From Hippophae tibetana (Eukaryota; Streptophyta; Magnoliopsida; Rosales; Elaeagnaceae): a stretch of DNA of 64,000 nucleotides. The position numbers were made by a program, and so were the translations under genes. Of this stretch, positions 1-13,893 are shown in pieces. The stretch spans positions 52,066,843 through 52,130,842 of the forward strand of contig CM072810.1 in the NCBI GenBank assembly GCA_037013495.1, given 5' to 3'. Position 1 is the first letter of the stretch. Each line of letters starts with the position of its first letter. The notes under the pieces were generated by a model that did not search any database, was not told where the DNA came from, and saw nothing but the letters and a program-made list of their open reading frames with translations.

Positions 1-1188
1 GGGATGGTACTTACCTCGGTTTCATCATTCCATCTCTTGTAAGCGAACTTCACCTCTTAGTTGTGCTTTTATGGGATACAAATTGGATATCATGTTTTGA
101 TACCAAACATAGGAAAATAGCTAATCCTTCCTTCCTAAAGCGTAAGCTTTCAATACGGGACGCTTGAACTGCCACCCTTAATCCCCGTTCAAAGCTCACA
201 ACAAGTCACGAGGCTGTTACCCCCCGTGCACGACACAAGTCATTCTGAATGACACTTGGAAACAACATAGAAAGGTTACCCACAACAACAAACCCAGGGA
301 TGGTACTTACCTCGGTTGCATCATTCCGTCTCTTGTAAGCGAACTTCACCTCGAACTTGTCCTTTTATGGGATACAAATTCGGAGATCATGTTTTGATAC
401 CAAACATTGGAAAATAGCTAATCCTTCCTTCCTAAAGCTTAAGCTTTCAATACGGGACGCTTGAACTGTCACCCTTAATCCTCGTTCAAAGCTCACAACA
501 AGTCACGAGGATGTTACCCCCCCGTGCACGACACAAGTCATTCTAAATGACACTCGGAAAAAATAAGGAAAGGTTACCCACAACAACGAACCCAGGGATG
601 GTACTTACCTCGGTTTCATCATTCCATCTCTTGTAAGCGAACTTCACCTCTTAGTTGTGCTTTTATGGGATACAAATTGGATATCATGTTTTGATACCAA
701 ACATAGGAAAATAGCTAATCCTTCCTTCCTAAAGCGTAAGCTTTCAATACGGGACGCTTGAACTGCCACCCTTAATCCCCGTTCAAAGCTCACAACAAGT
801 CACGAGGCTGTTACCCCCCGTGCACGACACAAGTCATTCTGAATGACACTTGGAAACAACATAGAAAGGTTACCCACAACAACAAACCCAGGGATGGTAC
901 TTACCTCGGTTGCATCATTCCGTCTCTTGTAAGCGAACTTCACCTCGAACTTGTCCTTTTATGGGATACAAATTCGGAGATCATGTTTTGATACCAAACA
1001 TTGGAAAATAGCTAATCCTTCCTTCCTAAAGCTTAAGCTTTCAATACGGGACGCTTGAACTGTCACCCTTAATCCTCGTTCAAAGCTCACAACAAGTCAC
1101 GAGGATGTTACCCCCCCGTGCACGACACAAGTCATTCTAAATGACACTCGGAAAAAACAAGGAAAGGTTACCCACAACAACGAACCCA
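1..1188 (+). repeat. 2-mer higher-order repeat, 594 bp x 2
   Basis: The first two monomers are repeated as a pair by the next two with an offset of 594 bp. The first monomer of each pair has the ttggatatc centre and gaggctg in its tail; the second has the aattcggagatc centre. The clearest difference is near 557 versus 1151 (taagg against caagg). This is a recent dimer duplication. The true start may lie upstream of the window. Confidence 0.85.
297..594 (+). repeat. Representative satellite monomer (298 bp) with landmarks
   Basis: Chosen as a readable example; the phase is arbitrary. Head: gggatggtac at the start, then the variable centre (about 345-385), where subfamilies differ most (cacctcgaacttgtcc, cacctctaagttgtgc, cacatcgaacttgtgc, cacctcttagttgtgc). 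A perfect 14-bp palindrome, aaagcttaagcttt, lies at 434-447. Tail: tgtcaccc, a run of 7 C at 517-523, then the palindrome gtgcac at 524-529. The hairpin-forming sequence gtcatt-cta-aatgac lies at 537-551. The monomer is moderately AT-rich with about a dozen CpG sites. No promoter or RNA gene motif is evident. Confidence 0.93.
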
Positions 1189-3105
1189 GGGATGGTACTT
1201 ACCTCGGTTGCATCATTCCGTCTCTGGTAAGCGAACTTCACATCGAACTTGTGCTTTTATGGGACACAAACCTGAGATCATGTTTTGATACCAAACATAG
1301 GAAAATAGCGAATCCTTCCTTCCTAAAGCGTAAGCTTTCAATACGGGACGCTTCAACTGCCACCCTTAATCTCCGTTCAAAGCTCACAACAAGTCACGAG
1401 GATGTTACCCCCCGTGCACGACACAAATCATTCTAAATGACACTTGGAAACAACAAAGAAAGGTTACCCACACCAACGAACCCAGGGATGGTACCTACCT
1501 CGGTTTCCTCATTCCATCTCCTGTAAGCGAACTTCACCTCTAAGTTGTGCTTTTATGGGATACAAATCGGATATCATGTTTTGATACCAAACATAGGAAA
1601 ATAGCTAATCCTTCCTTCCTAAAGCGTAAGCTTTCAATACGGGACGCTTGAACTGCCACCCTTAATCTCCGTTCAAAGCTCACAACAAGTCACGAGGATG
1701 TTACCCCCCGTGCACGACACAAATCATTCTAAATGACACTTGGAAACAACAAAGAAAGGTTACCCACACCAACGAACCCAGGGATGGTACCTACCTCGGT
1801 TTCCTCATTCCATCTCCTGTAAGCGAACTTCACCTCTAAGTTGTGCTTTTATGGGATACAAATCGGATATCATGTTTTGATACCAAACATAGGAAAATAG
1901 CTAATCCTTCCTTCCTAAAGCGTAAGCTTTCAATACGGGACGCTTGAACTGCCACCCTTAATCCCCGTTCAAAGCTCACAACAAGTCACGAGGCTGTTAC
2001 CCCCCGTGCACGACACAAGTCATTCTGAATGACACTTGGAAACAACATAGAAAGGTTACCCACAACAACAAACCCAGGGATGGTACTTACCTCGGTTGCA
2101 TCATTCCGTCTCTTGTAAGCGAACTTCACCTCGAACTTGTCCTTTTATGGGATACAAATTCGGAGATCATGTTTTGATACCAAACATTGGAAAATAGCTA
2201 ATCCTTCCTTCCTAAAGCTTAAGCTTTCAATACGGGACGCTTGAACTGTCACCCTTAATCCTCGTTCAAAGCTCACAACAAGTCACGAGGATGTTACCCC
2301 CCCGTGCACGACACAAGTCATTCTAAATGACACTCGGAAAAAACAAGGAAAGGTTACCCACAACAACGAACCCAGGGATGGTACTTACCTCGGTTGCATC
2401 ATTCCGTCTCTGGTAAGCAAACTTCACATCGAACTTGTGCTTTTATGGGACACAAACCTGAGATCATGTTTTGATACCAAACATAGGAAAATAGCGAATC
2501 CTTCCTTCCTAAAGCGTAAGCTTTCAATACGGGACGCTTCAACTGCCACCCTTAATCTCCGTTCAAAGCTCACAACAAGTCACGAGGATGTTACCCCCCG
2601 TGCACGACACAAATCATTCTAAATGACACTTGGAAACAACAAAGAAAGGTTACCCACACCAACGAACCCAGGGATGGTACCTACCTCGGTTTCCTCATTC
2701 CATCTCCTGTAAGCGAACTTCACCTCTAAGTTGTGCTTTTATGGGATACAAATCGGATATCATGTTTTGATACCAAACATAGGAAAATAGCTAATCCTTC
2801 CTTCCTAAAGCGTAAGCTTTCAATACGGGACGCTTGAACTGCCACCCTTAATCTCCGTTCAAAGCTCACAACAAGTCACGAGGATGTTACCCCCCGTGCA
2901 CGACACAAATCATTCTAAATGACACTTGGAAACAACAAAGAAAGGTTACCCATACCAACGAACCCAGGGATGGTACCTACCTCGGTTTCCTCATTCCATC
3001 TCCTGTAAGCGAACTTCACCTCTAAGTTGTGCTTTTATGGGATACAAATCGGATATCATGTTTTGATACCAAACATAGGAAAATAGCTAATCCTTCCTTC
3101 CTAAA
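680..3105 (+). repeat. 4-mer higher-order repeat, 1,186 bp x 2
   Basis: An offset of 1,186 bp aligns the series of monomers beginning at 891, 1189, 1485 and 1781 with those at 2077, 2375, 2671 and 2967. The diagnostic variants gtctctggtaagc, ctgagatcatg and cctcattccatctcctgtaagc recur in the same order. Only scattered single-base differences are visible (for example cacacc against cataccaacg near 2950). The right edge falls near 3105, where cgtaag gives way to cttaag. The last two monomers in each unit are themselves almost identical neighbours. Confidence 0.85.
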
Positions 3106-3185
3106 GCTTAAGTTTTCAATACGGGACGCTTGAACTGTCACCCTTAATCCTCATTCAAAGCTCACAAAGAGTCACAAGGATGTTA

Positions 3186-3198
3186 CCCCCCCCCCCCC
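3186..3198 (+). repeat. Expanded C-tract (13 C) in a satellite monomer
   Basis: The normal 6-7 C run of the monomer tail is lengthened to 13 C followed by TCCC and then atgcacgac. The monomer also carries acaaagagtcacaagg upstream and aacgagcgcagg downstream. This is the first of five related expansion modules in the left third of the array. Confidence 0.9.
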
Positions 3199-6100
3199 TC
3201 CCATGCACGACAAAGTCATTCTAAATGACACTCGGAAACAACAAGGAAAGGTTACACACAACAACGAGCGCAGGGATGGTACTTACCTCGGTTGCATCAT
3301 TCCGTCTCTTGTAACCGAACTTCACCTCGAACTTATGCTTTTATGGGATACAAATCGGAGATCATGTTTTGATACCAAACATAGGAAAATGGTTAATCCT
3401 TCCTTCCTAAAGCTTAAGCTTTCCATGCGGGACGCTTGAACTGTCACCCTTAATCCTCGTTCAAAGCTCACAACAAGTCACGAGGACGTTACCCCCCGTG
3501 CACGACACAAGTCATTCTAAATGACACTTGGAAACAACATAGAAAGGTTACCCACAACAACGAACCCAGGGATGGTACTTACGTCGGTTGCATCATTCCG
3601 TCTCTTGTAAGCGAACTTCACCTCTTAGTTGTGCTTTTATGGGATACAAATCGGATATCATGTTTTGATACCAAACATAGGAAAATAGCTAATCCTTCCT
3701 TCCTAAAGCGTAAGCTTTCAATACGGGACGCTTGAACTGCCACCCTTAATCCCCGTTCAAAGCTCACAACAAGTCACGAGGATGTTACCCCCCGTGCACG
3801 ACACAAGTCATTCTAAATGACACTTGGAAACAACAAAGAAAGGTTACCCACAACAACGAACCCAGGGATGGTACCTACCTCGGTTTCATCATTCCATCTC
3901 TTGTAAGCGAACTTCACCTCTTAGTTGTGCTTTTATGGGATACAAATTGGATATCATGTTTTGATACCAAACATAGGAAAATAGCTAATCCTTCCTTCCT
4001 AAAGCGTAAGCTTTCAATACGGGACGCTTGAACTGCCACCCTTAATCCCCGTTCAAAGCTCACAACAAGTCACGAGGCTGTTACCCCCCGTGCACGACAC
4101 AAGTCATTCTGAATGACACTTGGAAACAACATAGAAAGGTTACCCACAACAACAAACCCAGGGATGGTACTTACCTCGGTTGCATCATTCCGTCTCTTGT
4201 AAGCGAACTTCACCTCGAACTTGTCCTTTTATGGGATACAAATTCGGAGATCATGTTTTGATACCAAACATTGGAAAATAGCTAATCCTTCCTTCCTAAA
4301 GCTTAAGCTTTCAATACGGGACGCTTGAACTGTCACCCTTAATCCTCGTTCAAAGCTCACAACAAGTCACGAGGATGTTACCCCCCCGTGCACGACACAA
4401 GTCATTCTAAATGACACTCAGAAAAAACAAGGAAAGGTTACCCACAACAACGAACCCAGGGATGGTACTTACCTCGGTTGCATCATTCCGTCTCTTGTAA
4501 GCGAACTTCACCTCGAACTTGTCCTTTTATGGGATACAAATTCGGAGATCATGTTTTGATACCAAACATTGGAAAATAGCTAATCCTTCCTTCCTAAAGC
4601 TTAAGCTTTCAATACGGGACGCTTGAACTGTCACCCTTAATCCTCGTTCAAAGCTCACAACAAGTCACGAGGATGTTACCCCCCCGTGCACGACACAAGT
4701 CATTCTAAATGACACTCGGAAAAAATAAGGAAAGGTTACCCACAACAACGAACCCAGGGATGGTACTTACCTCGGTTTCATCATTCCATCTCTTGTAAGC
4801 GAACTTCACCTCTTAGTTGTGCTTTTATGGGATACAAATCGGATATCATGTTTTGATACCAAACATAGGAAAATAGCTAATCCTTCCTTCCTAAAGCGTA
4901 AGCTTTCAATACGGGACGCTTGAACTGCCACCCTTAATCCCCGTTCAAAGCTCACAACAAGTCACGAGGCTGTTACCCCCCCGTGCACGACACAAGTCAT
5001 TCTAAATGACACTCGGAAAAAATAAGGAAAGGTTACCCACAACAACGAACCCAGGGATGGTACTTACCTCGGTTTCATCATTCCATCTCTTGTAAGCGAA
5101 CTTCACCTCTTAGTTGTGCTTTTATGGGATACAAATCGGATATCATGTTTTGATACCAAACATAGGAAAATAGCTAATCCTTCCTTCCTAAAGCGTAAGC
5201 TTTCAATACGGGACGCTTGAACTGCCACCGTTAATCCCCGTTCAAAGCTCACAACAAGTCACGAGGCTGTTACCCCCCGTGCACGACACAAGTCATTCTA
5301 AATGACACTTGGAAACAACATAGAAAGGTTACCCACAACAACAAACCCAGGGATGGTACTTACCTCGGTTGCATCATTCCGTCTCTTTTAAGCGAACTTC
5401 ACCTCGAACTTGTCCTTTTATGGGATACAAATTCGGAGATCATGTTTTGATACCAAACATTGGAAAATAGCTAATCCTTCCTTCCTAAAGCTTAAGCTTT
5501 CAATACGGGACGCTTGAACTGTCACCCTTAATCCTCGTTCAAAGCTCACAACAAGTCACGAGGATGTTACCCCCCCGTGCACGACACAAGTCATTCTAAA
5601 TGACACTCGGAAAAAATAAGGAAAGGTTACCCACAACAACGAACCCAGGGATGGTACTAACCTCGGTTTCATCATTCCATCTCTTGTAAGCAAACTTCAC
5701 CTCTTAGTTGTGCTTTTATGGGATACAAATTGGATATCATGTTTTGATACCAAACATAGGAAAATAGCTAATCCTTCCTTCCTAAAGCGTAAGCTTTCAA
5801 TACGGGACGCTTGAACTGCCACCCTTAATCCCCGTTCAAAGCTCACAACAAGTCACGAGGCTGTTACCCCCCGTGCACGACACAAGTCATTCTGAATGAC
5901 ACTTGGAAACAACATAGAAAGGTTACCCACAACAACAAACCCAGGGATGGTACTTACCTCGGTTGCATCATTCCGTCTCTTGTAAGCGAACTTCACCTCG
6001 AACTTGTCCTTTTATGGGATACAAATTCGGAGATCATGTTTTGATACCAAACATTGGAAAATAGCTAATCCTTCCTTCCTAAAGCTTAAGCTTTCAATAC

Positions 6101-7052
6101 GGGACGCTTGAACTGTCACCCTTAATCCTCGTTCAAAGCTCACAACAAGTCACGAGGATGTTACCCCCCCGTGCACGACAAAAGTCATTCTAAATGACAC
6201 TCGGAAAAAACAAGGAAAGGTTACCCACAACAACGAACCCAGGGATGGTACTTACCTCGGTTGCATCATTCCGTCTCTGGTAAGCGAACTTCACATCGAA
6301 CTTGTTCTTTTATGGGACACAAACCTGAGATCATGTTTTGATACCAAACATAGGAAAATAGCGAATCCTTCCTTCCTAAAGCGTAAGCTTTCAATACGGG
6401 ACGCTTCAACTGCCACCCTTAATCTCCGTTCAAAGCTCACAACAAGTCACGAGGATGTTACCCCCCGTGCACGACACAAATCATTCTAAATGACACTTGG
6501 AAACAACAAAGAAAGGTTACCCACACCAACGAACCCAGGGATGGTACCTACCTCGGTTTCCTCATTCCATCTCCTGTAAGCGAACTTCACCTCTAAGTTG
6601 TGCTTTTATGGGATACAAATCGGATATCATGTTTTGATACCAAACATAGGAAAATAGCTAATCCTTCCTTCCTAAAGCGTAAGCTTTCAATACGGGACGC
6701 TTGAACTGCCACCCTTAATCTCCGTTCAAAGCTCACAACAAGTCACGAGGATGTTACCCCCCGTGCACGACACAAATCATTCTAAATGACACTTGGAAAC
6801 AACAAAGAAAGGTTACCCACACCAACGAACCCAGGGATGGTACCTACCTCGGTTTCCTCATTCCATCTCCTGTAAGCGAACTTCACCTCTAAGTTGTGCT
6901 TTTATGGGATACAAATCGGATATCATGTTTTGATACCAAACATAGGAAAATAGCTAATCCTTCCTTCCTAAAGCTTAAGCTTTCAATACGGGACGCTTGA
7001 ACTGTCACCCTTAATCCTCATTCAAAGCTCACAAAGAGTCACAAGGATGTTA

Positions 7053-7064
7053 CCCCCCCCCCCC
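7053..7064 (+). repeat. Expanded C-tract (12 C)
   Basis: Second copy of the TCCC-capped module, offset 3,866 bp (13 monomers) from the first. Flanking variants are the same (acaaagagtcacaagg before, gagcgcagg after, then a monomer with acgtcgg). The C-run is one base shorter than in the first copy. Confidence 0.9.
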
Positions 7065-8837
7065 TCCCATGCACGACAAAGTCATTCTAAATGACACTCG
7101 GAAACAACAAGGAAAGGTTACACACAACAACGAGCGCAGGGATGGTACTTACCTCGGTTGCATCATTCCGTCTCTTGTAACCGAACTTCACCTCGAACTT
7201 ATGCTTTTATGGGATACAAATCGGAGATCATGTTTTGATACCAAACATAGGAAAATGGTTAATCCTTCCTTCCTAAAGCTTAAGCTTTCCATGCAGGACG
7301 CTTGAACTGTCACCCTTAATCCTCGTTCAAAGCTCACAACAAGTCACGAGGACGTTACCCCCCGTGCACGACACAAGTCATTCTAAATGACACTTGGAAA
7401 CAACATAGAAAGGTTACCCACAACAACGAACCCAGGGATGGTACTTACGTCGGTTGCATCATTCCGTCTCTTGTAAGCGAACTTCACCTCTAACTTGTGC
7501 TTTTATGGGATACAAATCGGAGATCATGTTTTGATACCAAACATAGGAAAATAGCTAATCCTTCCTTCCTAAAGCGTAAGCTTTCAATACGGGACGCTTG
7601 AACTGCCACCCTTAATCTCCGTTCAAAGCTCACAACAAGTCACGAGGATGTTACCCCCCGTGCACGACACAAATCATTCTAAATGACACTTGGAAACAAC
7701 AAAGAAAGGTTACCCACACCAACGAACCCAGGGATGGTACCTACCTCGGTTTCCTCATTCCATCTCCTGTAAGCGAACTTCACCTCTAAGTTGTGCTTTT
7801 ATGGGATACAAATCGGATATCATGTTTTGATACCAAACATAGGAAAATAGCTAATCCTTCCTTCCTAAAGCGTAAGCTTTCAATACGGGACGCTTGAACT
7901 GCCACCCTTAATCTCCGTTCAAAGCTCACAACAAGTCACGAGGATGTTACCCCCCGTGCACGACACAAATCATTCTAAATGACACTTGGAAAAAATAAGG
8001 AAAGGTTACCCACAACAACGAACCCAGGGATGGTACTTACCTCGGTTGCATCATTCCGTCTCTGGTAAGCGAACTTCACATCGAACTTGTGCTTTTATGG
8101 GACACAAACCTGAGATCATGTTTTGATACCAAACATAGGAAAATAGCTAATCCTTCCTTCCTAAAGTGTAAGCTTTCAATACGGGACGCTTGAACTGCCA
8201 CCCTTAATCCCCGTTCAAAGCTCACAACAAGTCACGAGGATGTTACCCCCCGTGCACGACACAAGTCATTCTAAATGACACTTGTAAACAACAAAGAAAG
8301 GTTACCCACAACAACGAACCCAGGGATGGTACCTACCTCGGTTTCCTCATTCCATCTCCTGTAAGCGATCTTCACCTCTTAGTTGTGCTTTTATGGGATA
8401 CAAATCGGATATCATGTTTTGATACCAAACATAGGAAAATAGCTAATCCTTCCTTCCTAAAGCGTAAGCTTTCAATACGGGACGCTTGAACTGCCACCCT
8501 TAATCCCCGTTCAAAGCTCACAACAAGTCACGAGGATGTTACCTCCCGTGCACGACACAAATCATTCTAAATGACACTTGGAAACAACAAAGAAAGGTTA
8601 CCCACACCAACGAACCCAGGGATGGTACCTACCTCGGTTTCCTCATTCCATCTCCTGTAAGCGAACTTCACCTCTAAGTTGTGCTTTTATGGGATACAAA
8701 TCGGATATCATGTTTTGATACCAAACATAGGAAAATAGCTAATCCTTCCTTCCTAAAGCTTAAGCTTTCAATACGGGACGCTTGAACTGTCACCCTTAAT
8801 CCTCATTCAAAGCTCACAAAGAGTCACAAGGATGTTA

Positions 8838-8845
8838 CCCCCCCC
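8838..8845 (+). repeat. Expanded C-tract module, short allele (8 C)
   Basis: Third copy of the module. It has 8 C followed by TCCC and gtgcacgac, so it keeps the ancestral G where the other copies read atgcacgac. The same flanking variants are present. It lies 1,785 bp (6 monomers) after the second copy, counted at the C-tract starts. Confidence 0.88.
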
Positions 8846-11212
8846 TCCCGTGCACGACAAAGTCATTCTAAATGACACTCGGAAACAACAAGGAAAGGTT
8901 ACAGACAACAACGAGCGCAGGGATGGTACTTACCTCGGTGTCATCATTCCGTCTCTTGTAACCGAACTTCACCTCGAACTTATGCTTTTATGGGATACAA
9001 ATCGGAGATCATGTTTTGATACCAAACATAGGAAAATGGTTAATCCTTCCTTCCTAAAGCTTAAGCTTTCCATGCGGGACGCTTGAACTGTCACCCTTAA
9101 TCCTCGTTCAAAGCTCACAACAAGTCACGAGGACGTTACCCCCCGTGCACGACACAAGTCATTCTAAATGACACTTGGAAACAACATAGAAAGGTTACCC
9201 ACAACAACGAACCCAGGGATGGTACTTACGTCGGTTGCATCATTCCGTCTCTTGTAAGCGAACTTCACCTCTAACTTGTGCTTTTATGGGATACAAATCG
9301 GAGATCATGTTTTGATACCAAACATAGGAAAATAGCTAATCCTTCCTTCCTAAAGCGTAAGCTTTCAATACGGGACGCTTGAACTGCCACCCTTAATCCC
9401 CGTTCAAAGCTCACAACAAGTCACGAGGATGTTACCCCCCGTGCACGACACAAGTCATTCTAAATGACACTTGTAAACAACAAAGAAAGGTTACCCACAA
9501 CAACGAACCCAGGGATGGTACCTACCTCGGTTTCATCATTCCATCTCTTGTAAGCGAACTTCACCTCTTAGTTGTGCTTTTATGGGATACAAATCGGATA
9601 TCATGTTTTGATACCAAACATAGGAAAATAGCTAATCCTTCCTTCCTAAAGCGTAAGCTTTCAATACGGGACGCTTGAACTGCCACCCTTAATCCCCGTT
9701 CAAAGCTCACAACAAGTCACGAGGATGTTACCCCCCGTGCACGACACAAGTCATTCTAAATGACACTTGGAAACAACAAAGAAAGGTTACCCACAACAAC
9801 GAACCCAGGGATGGTACCTACCTCGGTTTCATGATTCCATCTCTTGTAAGCGAACTTCACCTCTTAGTTGTGCTTTTATGGGATACAAATTGGATATCAT
9901 GTTTTGATACCAAACATAGGAAAATAGCTAATCCTTCCTTCCTAAAGCGTAAGCTTTCAATACGGGACGCTTGAACTGCCACCCTTAATCCCCGTTCAAA
10001 GCTCACAACAAGTCACGAGGCTGTTACCCCCCGTGCACGACACAAGTCATTCTGAATGACACTTGGAAACAACATAGAAAGGTTACCCACAACAACAAAC
10101 CCAGGGATGGTACTTACCTCGGTTGCATCATTCCGTCTCTTGTAAGCGAACTTCACCTCGAACTTGTCCTTTTATGGGATACAAATTCGGAGATCATGTT
10201 TTGATACCAAACATTGGAAAATAGCTAATCCTTCCTTCCTAAAGCTTAAGCTTTCAATACGGGACGCTTGAACTGTCACCCTTAATCCTCGTTCAAAGCT
10301 CACAACAAGTCACGAGGATGTTACCCCCCCGTGCACGACACAAGTCATTCTAAATGACACTCGGAAAAAACAAGGAAAGGTTACCCACAACAACGAACCC
10401 AGGGATGGTACTTACCTCGGTTGCATCATTCCGTCTCTGGTAAGCGAACTTCACATCGAACTTGTGCTTTTATGGGACACAAACCTGAGATCATGTTTTG
10501 ATACCAAACATAGGAAAATAGCGAATCCTTCCTTCCTAAAGCGTAAGCTTTCAATACGGGACGCTTGAACTGCCACCCTTAATCTCCGTTCAAAGCTCAC
10601 AACAAGTCACGAGGATGTTACCCCCCGTGCACGACACAAATCATTCTAAATGACACTTGGAAACAACAAAGAAAGGTTACCCACACCAACGAACCCAGGG
10701 ATGGTACCTACCTCGGTTTCCTCATTCCATCTCCTGTAAGCGAACTTCACCTCTAAGTTGTGCTTTTATGGGATACAAATCGGATATCATGTTTTGATAC
10801 CAAACATAGGAAAATAGCTAATCCTTCCTTCCTAAAGCGTAAGCTTTCAATACGGGACGCTTGAACTGCCACCCTTAATCTCCGTTCAAAGCTCACAACA
10901 AGTCACGAGGATGTTACCCCCCGTGCACGACACAAATCATTCTAAATGACACTTGGAAACAACAAAGAAAGGTTACCCACACCAACGAACCCAGGGATGG
11001 TGCCTACTTCGGTTTCCTCATTCCATCTCCTGTAAGCGAACTTCACCTCTAAGTTGTGCTTTTATGGGATACAAATCGGATATCATGTTTTGATACCAAA
11101 CATAGGAAAATAGCTAATCCTTCCTTCCTAAAGCTTAAGCTTTCAATACGGGACGCTTGAACTGTCACCCTTAATCCTCATTCAAAGCTCACAAAGAGTC
11201 ACAAGGATGTTA

Positions 11213-11221
11213 CCCCCCCCC
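11213..11221 (+). repeat. Expanded C-tract module (9 C)
   Basis: Fourth copy of the TCCC-capped module, about 2,375 bp (8 monomers) after the third, again with gagcgcagg downstream and acgtcgg in the following monomer. Confidence 0.88.
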
Positions 11222-13884
11222 TCCCATGCACGACAAAGTCATTCTAAATGACACTCGGAAACAACAAGGAAAGGTTACACACAACAACGAGCGCAGGGAT
11301 GGTACTTACCTCGGTTGCATCATTCCGTCTCTTGTAACCGAACTTCACCTCGAACTTATGCTTTTATGGGATACAAATCGGAGATCATGTTTTGATACCA
11401 AACATAGGAAAATGGTTAATCCTTCCTTCCTAAAGCTTAAGCTTTCCATGCGGGACGCTTGAACTGTCACCCTTAATCCTCGTTCAAAGCTCACAACAAG
11501 TCACGAGGACGTTACCCCCCGTGCACGACACAAGTCATTCTAAATGACACTTGGAAACAACATAGAAAGGTTACCCACAACAACGAACCCAGGGATGGTA
11601 CTTACGTCGGTTGCATCATTCCGTCTCTTGTAAGCGAACTTCACCTCTAACTTGTGCTTTTATGGGATACAAATCGGAGATCATGTTTGGATACCAAACA
11701 TAGGAAAATAGCTAATCCTTCCTTCCTAAAGCGTAAGCTTTCAATACGGGACGCTTGAACTGCCACCCTTAATCCCCGTTCAAAGCTCACAACAAGTCAC
11801 GAGGATGTTACCCCCCGTGCACGACACAAGTCATTCTAAATGACACTTGTAAACAACAAAGAAAGGTTACCCACAACAACGAACCCAGGGATGGTACCTA
11901 CCTCGGTTTCATCATTCCATCTCTTGTAAGCGAACTTCACCTCTTAGTTGTGCTTTTATGGGATACAAATCGGATATCATGTTTTGATACCAAACATAGG
12001 AAAATAGCTAATCCTTCCTTCCTAAAGCGTAAGCTTTCAATACGGGACGCTTGAACTGCCACCCTTAATCCCCGTTCAAAGCTCACAACAAGTCATGAGG
12101 ATGTTACCCCCCGTGCACGACACAAGTCATTCTAAATGACACTTGGAAACAACAAAGAAAGGTTACCCACAACAACGAACCCAGGGATGGTACCTACCTC
12201 GGTTTCATGATTCCATCTCTTGTAAGCGAACTTCACCTCTTAGTTGTGCTTTTATGGGATACAAATCGGATATCATGTTTTGATACCAAACATAGGAAAA
12301 TAGCTAATCCTTCCTTCCTAAAGCGTAAGCTTTCAATACGGGACGCTTGAACTGCCACCCTTAATCCCCGTTCAAAGCTCACAACAAGTCACGAGGATGT
12401 TACCCCCCGTGCACGACACAAGTCATTCTAAATGACACTTGTAAACAACAAAGAAAGGTTACCCACAACAACGAACCCAGGGATGGTACCTACCTCGGTT
12501 TCATCATTCCATCTCTTGTAAGCGAACTTCACCTCTTAGTTGTGCTTTTATGGGATACAAATTGGATATCATGTTTTGATACCAAACATAGGAAAATAGC
12601 TAATCCTTCCTTCCTAAAGCGTAAGCTTTCAATACGGGACGCTTGAACTGCCACCCTTAATCCCCGTTCAAAGCTCACAACAAGTCACGAGGCTGTTACC
12701 CCCCGTGCACGACACAAGTCATTCTGAATGACACTTGGAAACAACATAGAAAGGTTACCCACAACAACAAACCCAGGGATGGTACTTACCTCGGTTGCAT
12801 CATTCCGTCTCTTGTAAGCGAACTTCACCTCGAACTTGTCCTTTTATGGGATACAAATTCGGAGATCATGTTTTGATACCAAACATTGGAAAATAGCTAA
12901 TCCTTCCTTCCTAAAGCTTAAGCTTTCAATACGGGACGCTTGAACTGTCACCCTTAATCCTCGTTCAAAGCTCACAACAAGTCACGAGGATGTTACCCCC
13001 CCGTGCACGACACAAGTCATTCTAAATGACACTCGGAAAAAACAAGGAAAGGTTACCCACAACAACGAACCCAGGGATGGTACTTACCTCGGTTGCATCA
13101 TTCCGTCTCTGGTAAGCGAACTTCACATCGAACTTGTGCTTTTATGGGACACAAACCTGAGATCATGTTTTGATACCAAACATAGGAAAATAGCTAATCC
13201 TTCCTTCCTAAAGCGTAAGCTTTCAATACGGGACGCTTGAACTGCCACCCTTAATCTCCGTTCAAAGCTCACAACAAGTCACGAGGATGTTACCCCCCGT
13301 GCACGACACAAATCATTCTAAATGACACTTGGAAACAACAAAGAAAGGTTACCCACACCAACGAACCCAGGGATGGTACCTACCTCGGTTTCCTCATTCC
13401 ATCTCCTGTAAGCGAACTTCACCTCTAAGTTGTGCTTTTATGGGATACAAATCGGATATCATGTTTTGATACCAAACATAGGAAAATAGCTAATCCTTCC
13501 TTCCTAAAGCGTAAGCTTTCAATACGGGACGCTTGAACTGCCACCCTTAATCTCCGTTCAAAGCTCACAACAAGTCACGAGGATGTTACCCCCCGTGCAC
13601 GACACAAATCATTCTAAATGACACTTGGAAACAACAAAGAAAGGTTACCCACACCAACGAACCCAGGGATGGTGCCTACCTCGGTTTCCTCATTCCATCT
13701 CCTGTAAGCGAACTTCACCTCTAAGTTGTGCTTTTATGGGATACAAATCGGATATCATGTTTTGATACCAAACATAGGAAAATAGCTAATCCTTCCTTCC
13801 TAAAGCTTAAGCTTTCAATACGGGACGCTTGAACTGTCACCCTTAATCCTCATTCAAAGCTCACAAAGAGTCACAAGGATGTTA

Positions 13885-13893
13885 CCCCCCCCC
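13885..13893 (+). repeat. Expanded C-tract module (9 C), truncated downstream
   Basis: Fifth copy, 2,672 bp (9 monomers) after the fourth. Its downstream monomer is a junction: after atgcgggacgc it reads taatcccctttc and then runs straight into a different monomer type, skipping the acgtcgg monomer that follows the other four copies. This looks like a recombination breakpoint near 14150. Confidence 0.85.

Noticed and set aside
440-460. CENP-B box-like sequence at ttcaatacggga
   Set aside because: Only the A..CGGGA half matches. The required TTCG at the correct spacing is missing, and CENP-B is not established in plants.
1201-1260. Splice-site-like ttgtaagcg and ggtaagcg in every monomer
   Set aside because: A donor-like match recurs by periodicity only; there is no paired acceptor or exon that would make a conserved transcript.
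3203-3439. Recurring 60-110 codon open frames in the satellite (sharing LLWDTN, FDTKHRK and NPSFLK), for example here and at 7069, 11226, 15215 and 63117
   Set aside because: They are one frame of the monomer that happens to lack stops over part of its length and ends at the TGA in gcttgaac. Frame changes between copies are caused by 1-bp indels and by C-tract length, and there is no codon-level conservation, promoter or known domain.
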